From Lucifuga dentata (taxonomy: Eukaryota; Chordata; Actinopteri; Ophidiiformes; Bythitidae), in assembly GCA_014773175.1 (NCBI GenBank), contig VXCM01000220.1, positions 334,100 to 398,099 of the forward strand: a DNA stretch of 64,000 bases, written 5' to 3'. Positions 42,001-52,100 of this stretch are shown one piece after another. Position numbers and translations under genes: made by a program. The notes under the pieces were generated by a model. That model had not been told where the DNA came from and did not search any database. It was given only the letters and a program-made list of their open reading frames with translations. The first letter of the stretch is position 1. Each line of letters opens with the position of its first letter.

Positions 42001-45000
42001 TGTACCTGTAAATGCATGAGAATGCAGCTGGGAGTGCTGCTTTACTTTTTTCTGACGTGAATTCCTCCTGTCCTCTGTCTTCTCTTGGTCATCTTCATCT
42101 GTATTGCGGACAGCCACTATTTCACACACCTGTATGACATGGCTGCCTGCTGGAGAGACATTAGTAAATTAATATGTGGACACACACATGCACAAACACT
42201 TATATATTCGCAATACACTTAAATACTCTGGACCTGAATTTTTAAATGTAGTTTTGTGCTCAAATCTGCATTCTAAAGACTCTTCATCCATCCATATTCT
42301 AAGCTTATTTAAACGGGATCCCAATGAGATCTCATTTACAAAGGAGATTGGGGCAAACTACATCAAGACAACATACAAAATAGAATATTAATGCAAAGGA
42401 ATAAAAGTAAATCATATGATAAATGTTTAGGGTTTAGGTTTACTTTCTCTTCATCCATTCTCTTACAAAGGTTAAGGTGACTTTGGAATGGCAGCCTACC
42501 ATTGATTTTATGTACAGTTAAATGGATGGGAGGAAAACACAGTCCAGTCCCGAGAGAACCTGTGAATGTTTGTGATGGAACAGCATCTTCTTGTTCTTCT
42601 TTCCCACGGGAACGGGAGGCGGGCAGCCAGTTTGAAATGACTTTAAGATTAAAGACTTTGGTAGTGTTTTAAAGCTTTGTTCATTAAGAGAATTCACTGT
42701 ATTGTGATCTAGCAAGTGGAGCGGGTAACCTACCTTAAAGAGCCGCATGTAAACAAATTTAATGTAATAGGTAATAATCAGACAAAGCCATTTGTTTGAA
42801 AGATACTGTGGAAACAGAGAGGAAAATGTTCGGAAATGCTATTTTTCTACTGGCTAGAAATGACTTGGTCTTACTAGGAAATAGACTGACCCGGGCATTT
42901 CAGGGAAAAGCAATAATTTTTACTCAAATCAGCTGTTAAATGTAGGTGAAGGGGGGCAAGAGATATTAAAGAAAGACAGTAAGCCCCAAGACATGGACTG
43001 TGAAAAAGGTGCAAATCAGTCCTAGGAATGCTTAAATATTCAATATACAGCCTTCCCCTGTGGAGTCTTTCTGTAGCCAAACCCATAAAACCTGAGCATT
43101 CAAGCACAATAGATGGATCTGGCACCAAATGAACAAATTCTAAAGTGCACTTTTGGACTAGGAAAGGACAATATCACTTGAAATGAGCTTAACTGACCTT
43201 TTCGCTACGTTACATATAGGATTTGCACACTCCTACGAATGTACTCTCCTGATATGGTGAAATGGATGGGAGGGAGGCATGACATATTATTTCTCTCCTG
43301 GGAGTCCATGGGAATAGGATTTCATTTCTTTCTCAAATAAGGATGATGCAGCATGCAAGCATGAATAACTTTATGGCCATCGATATTCACACTTTGTCAA
43401 ATAGGAAGAAGAGTTATGGGCATGTGGGTAATGGCTTTATTAAAAAAAAGTATAAAGAGTTTCATTCCAACTGTTTGATAAATGGCACCAATTCTGGCAA
43501 AATGATTGCTGGTACTGAATTAGAACTCATTATAGACTACTGAAAGTTAGTCTTCCCTATAAAATAATAAGCAATCAAATCAGGAATAATTTCCACAAAA
43601 CTTCAAATCTGTTGTATGAATCCCTTCAAGTACAGCTTGGGTGGAATATTATAATCATGGTTCCATGTTGACAATCAGATTTCAGTTGATGTATCGCACC
43701 TAACAACACTTCCCTGAGGAAGTTTACTGAGCTGCTAACTGCACCTTTCATCACATCGTGCTTGTGTGAAGTAACAACCAGCAGGAATATAATAAATCTA
43801 CTTTTGTTATTGACACATTTTGCCAAGGAGGTTCTGCTTTCATTGGTGCTTATTTGATTTTCAGCAGGATTTTGATGAGAGCTTGCAGATAGGTGGGACT
43901 TGAGTCAAGGAAGATTTGATACAATTTTGAGGCAGATCAGATCATTGCAAGACAGAGCATCTGCCAACACTTTTGCAGGTTTCTTAAAAACCAAAGACAG
44001 CAACCTTAATGAAAAACATTCAGCCATGTGTATCCTATGATGTCTGTCAACAGGTGCAGATATCGATCCGGATCTGGCAGATTATAATATATGCTCAAAC
44101 AGGGTTCACTACACGCTAACAAAAAAGGATAGAAATATGCTGCTTCCACCAATATATAGCTAAGATGATGCTGATTCAATAGTACAAAACATGATAAATC
44201 TTTTTTTACACATCAGATTTCAAGGTAATGACAGCAAAAGTATTGCTTTATTGTGAGAAAAAGTTACATTGGAGGCATATTGGGCCTTGATGGAAGTATA
44301 CACTCTGTTGGTGCCCTTTAGGCCCTATTTACATTAAAATGTGATCTCCATCCAGAAATGTTATCCCAATAAGCAAAAGTGGTAGGTCGAGGAAGGTCTA
44401 CATGCACTTAGAACACAGTGAGATCAGGATGCAATCTGATCTCGCATTGTGATTGGGTCTCAGTCTCAACTGTGCAGATGTAAATGCAATCCGTACAGCT
44501 GGGCCCATTTGTGAGATAAAACCCCGCCAAGTTGAAAACATCACACAGTCTCATCTTCTTGCTTGCTCTCATTAAAAGAGTTATTTTGAATCGGGAGTTG
44601 CGACTTGAGAGCAAAGAGCAACACAGAAACAGAGGCTTTAACAGCATGAAACTGATATCTGATCGCAATGCAGGCAGAATCAGATAATGAGGCCATTTTT
44701 TTTTTATGCAATGTGTAAATAGAAGTCCCACCATCAGATGTCATTGTTCACACAATGTATCTGGACAAAGAAATCACATTGTAATGCAAGGTATAAAATG
44801 GGTGTTCAGGGCTTTCCATTGTGCACCACTATGTTATAATGATATTTTCACTTATCAAAAAACAGCATGAAAAAGTGTGTTTTTAGGAGAATATGTTATC
44901 ATTAAAACAAACTGTGCTAATTTGGAGATATTTCAACATGAAACCATATCTTTATCAGTGGAATATGTTAGATCTTATTTTACACTTGTTTGATGTGAAG

Positions 45001-46094
45001 CTTACACTGGAATCTAACCAAAAGGAAAAAAAAAACAAAAATCTATGAAATCTTTTCTGTGTTTTGTCAAAGGAAACGTAACACTCATCCCGAATTAGCA
45101 CAGGCAGTGCTACTGTCTTTGCATCCATTCAGAACCTCCCTTGGAAAACTCGGCCAAGCTATTTCAGGACTCAACGAGCACAAAGCCAACAATACCAATT
45201 GGCAAAGAACTGGCAACAAAAGCTGACATTCCCCCATTAACACTGCTCCAGTAACCCTGCCACACACACAAATACACAATAATCCCATCACCACACACAG
45301 AAGGCAAACCCACAAACAACTTCCCTACTTTGTAGCTCAGTTCAGTCCCTAAGCTACATGCTAAGCCCTCGGCCATACAAGGCAGATCCTCTCTGCTCTG
45401 CCCTGACATACTTTTCTTTGTGCGGGGAAAGAACCTTAGCACTGGCAGTAAGCCAGTGTTCATTCACACCACAGGGTTCAGTGTGATGCTGTGAGCCAGC
45501 TTTACATAGGGTAAACAAGTGCAGGTTTTTAGTTTGTTTTGGCAGGTAAATCACAGCAACACTGATATAGAATGATGTGATCTGTTATTTGACATATTAG
45601 TAGAAGAAAACATACTTGTCATCTTGGAATGACTGACACTTGTTTTTTTTAACCCATATATTGGTTTTTCATTTTCATTATTTCAAGTCATGGAGTGACA
45701 AAGCCTAAAATCCCCCAAATCCCTTGTCTCTCTTCATACATCTACATACATACATGATCATACAGGTGATTTTGCATGTTGAAGCCTGATAAATACTACC
45801 TGCATACACATTGTTACTGACAACCATTTTCCAAAACATAAAACCGTATTTTAGTTTTCCTGGTATTTTGCCAAATCCCTTAACCTTTCAAAATTAAACA
45901 TTCAGGTGATACACCCACCTGAAAATTCAATGTTAATGGAATTAACACATTTGTCCTGTTAATACATTTGTCTGAACGTAAGGGACGGTGACTATTCTTA
46001 TCTCGTAAAACATTTTTTTCCGTGCAGCTTTGTGTTGCCCACTTAAATTAAGTAACTTCCTTCAAAACAAGAAAAAATTAGAAAATTACAAAAC

Positions 46095-46127
<33 letters not shown>

Positions 46128-49100
46128 AAAAAATAAGAATGGTGTTTGGTTTGCTGTGATGGGTTACCTATATCGAGTAATTTTCAGATCTCTACAAGTA
46201 GATTTTAATCATATACTGGAAAACTGAAACCAATGGCATCTGGAAGGTAGGAAAAACATATCTAAAATGTACCACTCTGGTAGTACGTTTGAAAAATGGT
46301 TGTCAGTATATCGTAACATGTATGCAAGTTGCATGTGGTGGCCACAAACATGCAAAACCACCAGTAAGACCCTTTTAAGCATAAATGATCAAAAAGGGGT
46401 GACATGGACTGTGATGCTTTTTTTTCTTGTAACTGTGTCATTATACAACTGAAGTCTGAACACATGACTCAGGCATGTGATGATAAAAACGTGTGATGGG
46501 TTGATAGAAATCTAATCCTTCTTGAGTCATTGGTCTCAGCTGATCATATAATAATGGGACAAAGAAAATCTTTGTTGTAATGTAATGGAGCTTAGGAGGT
46601 CAGTAAAACTCTGTTCTTTTGGCTGAAACACAACCCACTTTGTAACTCGAGATACTGGCTTTTGAATTGGCTTGATGGGGACAGCTGTTGTTCATCGTTA
46701 TGGCAGACACGGAGTCTGTATGTCTTTGGGCTGAATTCATCATCCTGCTCGTCCTGATTCCCGAAAACTGGGTTCACATCTCACCTGACAAGATTCCTCT
46801 GAAAATACCATAGTTCTTCAAACCACATAAATGCATTGTCTGGAAATTCCTCGTCACACTCTACTTGTTCCACACAAGGACGTGGGTGTTGAACCTGAGA
46901 CAACTCCAGCATTCCCACATCAGCCACAATGAATTTGATTTGAACTTGACTTAAATAAAGCCTCATCTACATCTGCACATTTGAGATTTGTGTGTTTATT
47001 TGTGTAGATACATATCTGACAGCACAGAGCCCGTCCTCGCCTTCTTCTAGTCCTCTGACATCAACAAGCTGTCTTTAAATTCATAGACTGCTGTCGTTCT
47101 CTGCGCCCCTCCCTTTACACAGAGGATCGGTGAGTTGTCCTTTTGTTGTTACTGTGATTTGTCACTGAAAATATGTTTAGATGACACGTCAGCACAAGCA
47201 TGAGGAAATGTTTGCGCTTGCACTCTTTGTTTTCACGTTGTTCCTGTTTTAATATATGACATTTCAAGTGACAGTCAACATAAGTCACTTTGATTTTTAT
47301 GAATTACCATGACTGAAAAATTAGGTTCATGTGTAAAAACATGAATACACAAAAACCATAAAATTCCTTTAAAATTATTAGGATTTTACATGAAAAGAAG
47401 GAAATTGAAAAATAAAATGTGAATGTTACAAAAATGATGTAATCCAAACATAAACTACATTATGTGCTAAACACCAAACCCACTACAAACAACAAAACTG
47501 TAAAAATGACATTAAAACTCCAGATGATAAAAAGCCCTGTCCATATTCTAATCATTAATTTAAGAAAAACTTAGACATTTTGCCCAATCAAACCAGGTCC
47601 TGTCAGGTTTGGGCATAAATGTGATGTATTAAAGGGGACATATTATGCTTTTTGTTATTTCCCTCATTTTTATTGTGTAATATAGGAGGGAGTACATGTT
47701 ACGGTTTACAAATTGAGGTTCATGCCAAAAGAAATGCATCCAGCTAAACAAACCCCAAAGATCCCGAACTTGCCTGAAAAGCCTTGTTCCGTATCATGTT
47801 GATGTCAACATGAAACACATGAATTTACCCGCAACACACCGGACACAAAGTACGAGTGTATTTGGCTAACTCCATGTATCGCAGTCTGTGGGTGTTGCCA
47901 ATTCAGGGCTAACACAGACGGCCAACGAGAACAGAGCAGCTAAAGAGACAATAACTAAAACAACCCGTTTTCACTCAGTGTGCACAGTGATGCTGCAGCA
48001 AAGGAAAGCAGAAGTCGATCTGTGCTTTTTCCACACTACAGCATTGCAAAGGTTTCAAAGTTGTTCAAAATAAGAACATGGAAATCTGTATATGCCCCCT
48101 TTGATTACAATATCTATATATATATATACTGTATGCAAGTGGAAAGCTTATCCAAAAAAAAAGAGGAATATTCTACCATGGAGAGGTTAATATAAGATAA
48201 GTACACAGTTATATCTCTCTCTGTCGCTCAACTACACTAAACACATCATAATCTAACTCGTGTAATCAGCTTTCGAGCTTTGATTCTTTTCCCCTATTGA
48301 CCCTAAGCTGCAGGTAAATAAATGTAATGAAAGAACCTGTGCTGCTGCCAGTGAGGCAGTATAAACTTGCACAGTTTACCCAATCTCCAGCTGTCGGGTT
48401 CTGGCAGCAATCATTTCTCTGTATCTCCCTCCCTCTGCTGCCGTCTCTCGGTGTACAGACAGGGCTGTGCATTGAGCAGCAGCTTTAGATTACAAAGCAC
48501 AGATCTGCCTGGGTACACATGGCAGTGAGCTGTCAACAAGACGTGTGGATTTCTCCGAGGCACAATGGGTTTGTTAAGCCAACGCTTAAGCAAACAGATG
48601 GAGAAGAGAGGACAGGCAAGGTGGAAGGTATAACAGACGTATATCCACTAGGGATGCACTGAAAGTTCTTGTTTACTGAGAATGCTGGTTAATAGAGGTG
48701 TAAAATCCAAAATTAAAGCACTTTGAGCAATGAAACCATTTTTAGCATCTATATTTTCTGCGATTATTAAATCTTCTTGACTTCTTTTTGGATGCGTTGC
48801 TGTGAGGAGGTAATACAGAAAGCCATACAGCTTTGTTTTGCTTCTCAAAATGTTATATGTGGATTTTGCTGTGGGATTTGAGGAAATTCTTTGATGCTGA
48901 TACTCTAAATAGAGTCGGATCATCCTGATTTCCTGCACTCCAGTATCACTATAAGTGAATCTCTGACTGTAACATCCTGGACTTGTTTCCATCTCTGCTG
49001 TATGGGAAAGCAAATAAATAAAGCCCCACTTTCCAAGAGAGATATCAGGGCTTAGACAGTCTGAGGAAGTACTACTCGCCTTGCATAGTGATTTGGATGA

Positions 49101-52100
49101 AGAGGAGACAATGTCTAAAGCATATGCTATGATTTATTCAAGATTTTCCTCCTTTGTATCAAAGGAGTGACTCAGGCATTATGTTGACATAGGATTTAGT
49201 TTGGACTCAGAGACCATGCCATCTCAGGAATTGGATTTTGCGTGTGTGTGTGTGTGTGTGCGGAAATAAGAAGCTTGGCTAGGAGACTTTATCTTCTTCT
49301 CTCCTCACCACATGACTGACTGACTGATCTGATTCGACCAAATCCGCTTAAAAATCAAACATTAATGTCCGCTAATGTTGTCTAAACCAACAAGTCAAAA
49401 CCGGAGTCGTGATTATCTCTCATACCAATTCCTCCAAGCATTTTTCACTTCTGTGTCAGTTAAACTGAGGAGGATCTGTCAAATCGGAGTCACGCTGTAT
49501 GATTTTCCGCTATCATTCATGACAGACTTGATCTGTTTTTGAAGATATAGCAGCTTTTCTTTACTTGTATACATTACTTGAATTTGTCAAAACTGCCACA
49601 AACACAGTTGCGTATGTGGCCAAGAAAAACAATCCATCCTTTCATGACCTCTGCCAAGGAGGTTATGTTTTCACCGGTATTTGTTTGTTTGTGACCAGGA
49701 TATCTGAAAAACAGACAGATTTTGATAAAAGTTTGTAGACAAGTGAGTCAAGAAAGACGTGATTAGATTTTGCAGCATACCTGAATCAGGATCCAGATAA
49801 AGGAAACTATTTTCTTTCTCTTTAACGCTGCAAGAGGTATTTGCTGACACTTTTGCTTATTTCTTGCCAATTTTAATGAAAAACCTCCAGCATGTATATC
49901 CTAGAATGAACTATCAACAGCTGAAATGTAGCCAGATCCAGATATTGATCCAGATCTGCATGATATTTGCATGATAACTATTTTTTCACATCTAATTTTA
50001 ATGTAATCATAAGAAAAGTCTTGGTTTATCTGACAAAAGCTTGAAATCAGAGGAGTTTTGGGCCTTGGTGGAGGCACTGGAATATCTGGTTTGGAGTGTT
50101 TGTTGAGGACTTACTTTATTAGCTGCTGTGAAAGTTTGCTTTGAAAAATTAGGCTCAGACAGCTCTGAGATTTTACAACACAGACAGGAAGAACTGCACA
50201 GACGAGGAAGTGAGCTGGTTAAAGAATGTTTGTGTAGTTTGTGATGTAGGTCAACAGCATCACAAGCACTTGGAGCTCAAATAAAACACCCCTTGTTTGG
50301 ATAGGTGCAAATACACTCAGAGAAAAATCCACTCAGCAGCACCTCCCTCTCTTTAACTATAGTTACTGATTAACCAGACTGTACTGATGACTAATGATAA
50401 AACAACTCCAGTCACACACTTCATGTATAAAAAGATAAATGCTAACTAAATATTTTATTCATAACAGGGTATGTTGACCTTGTTTTGGCCCTTAATGTCA
50501 TCTGACATTCCCAGAAATAAAGGTGACCCCATCTTTTGTTAGCTTCCCTGTTTATCCTGGAACTTGGTATTACTGTAAACTTATTATGTCTCCATTTGAT
50601 TTCTAACTCTGACCTTGTGTCACTCGTAGAGTTGAACATTTGACTCAATAAAAGAAGTCTTTATTAGAGGTTATCATAAGGCACTTGACTCCACTTTGAG
50701 GAAGGTCAATGGCTGGATTTAAACTGAAGTGCAGAGAAAGCCATAATCACTCCACTTGATAGGGAACAGTAATTGCAGACAAAGGAGCTCATTTAGATGA
50801 ACAAACATCAGCTTCCAGGAGTTTGAGGGACATCTGGATAAAGTGGCATTTTTTTTTATATATATATATGAAGGGTGAAAGGGGACAAAATTCTGAGCTC
50901 TGCTTGAGAACCAAAATGAAAATGGACAGAACTTGCAAACATGATTTTGTCCAGTGCATGCTGGGATAGGCTCCAGCCACTTGTGACTTTGATTACCGCT
51001 ATGGGTTTAGAAAATGAGTTAAATGTCAAAATCAACCCATTCCACCACTTTCACACATCAAATTCTGTCATTGGGAGCAAACTGAGTATAGATTAACAAC
51101 TGCTGAAGGCTTTTATGGCTGTAGAAGGCGCTGTGCAAAGTGAAGGAAACTGACCTCTGTGACATCACAAGAGTTACTTTACTTCCTGTTGGTGCTGAAG
51201 ACTGAAAAAAAACAAAACCCACTCAAGACAATGAATTCATTAAAAAGATCTGGGGAAGGCTTTAGTTTTCAAACTTGTAGTCCAGCACCAACATCTGTTT
51301 AAGCACTGGCATGAAGTAACCCTTGTATGGGTCAGTTTTACCTCTGTGACCTCTGTGAGTTCAGCCTTCATACAGTTGTTTTTACATGCTGAACAGTGCT
51401 TTCCGAATACCAGTAAAGTCAAGTTGATGTGTAAAATTGGTGGCGTCCCCCTTTAAAGGAGTATACCACTTATTTTGTGTGTTTGGCAGTAAAGTAATGT
51501 CTGTGTGAGTTGTATTTATTGGGCTTGACCGTTTTCCAAACTACACTGCTGGAGGGGTACATTTTAGAATTGTTTTTCCTACTTTCCAGTCAGCCATTGA
51601 TTTCAGTTCATGACAGTACGCTATAAAAATCAACTTGTAGAGATTTGAAACATGCTTGTGTAATCAGTTACAGCAAACCAAACATCATTATTGTTGTTGT
51701 TGAAGTTATGTAATTTCACTGATCCAATACAAAGCTGCATGTAAGAAAATGTATGTCTCCGCCAGGAAATATAATCCCAGGTGAAGACTGCTTTTACTTG
51801 GCAGGAATGTGTGTGTGCGGGTAGTATTGATTGGGCTCAAACATGCAAAATCACTGGTATGGTCCTTTAACTGATTTCCACGTTTTTAAGAATTTCTCTT
51901 ATTAAAATTGATACAATAAAATTAATGACTTCACAGTCCACATAGCCCTGACATGACCCTTGCCCCACCACCACACACACATACACTTTAACATTGCCTT
52001 AATGAATTCATAGGGGAGTTCATATGGTCAAAACAGCCATTAGTGCTTATAAGAACCTTGCTTCTGAGAAAGAGGTTGTAGCTGGTATCAACAGAGGCTC

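Noticed and set aside
42518..42748. 76-codon minus-strand frame upstream of cerk exon 2
   Set aside because: No similarity to CERK; exons 1 and 2 join in phase without it.
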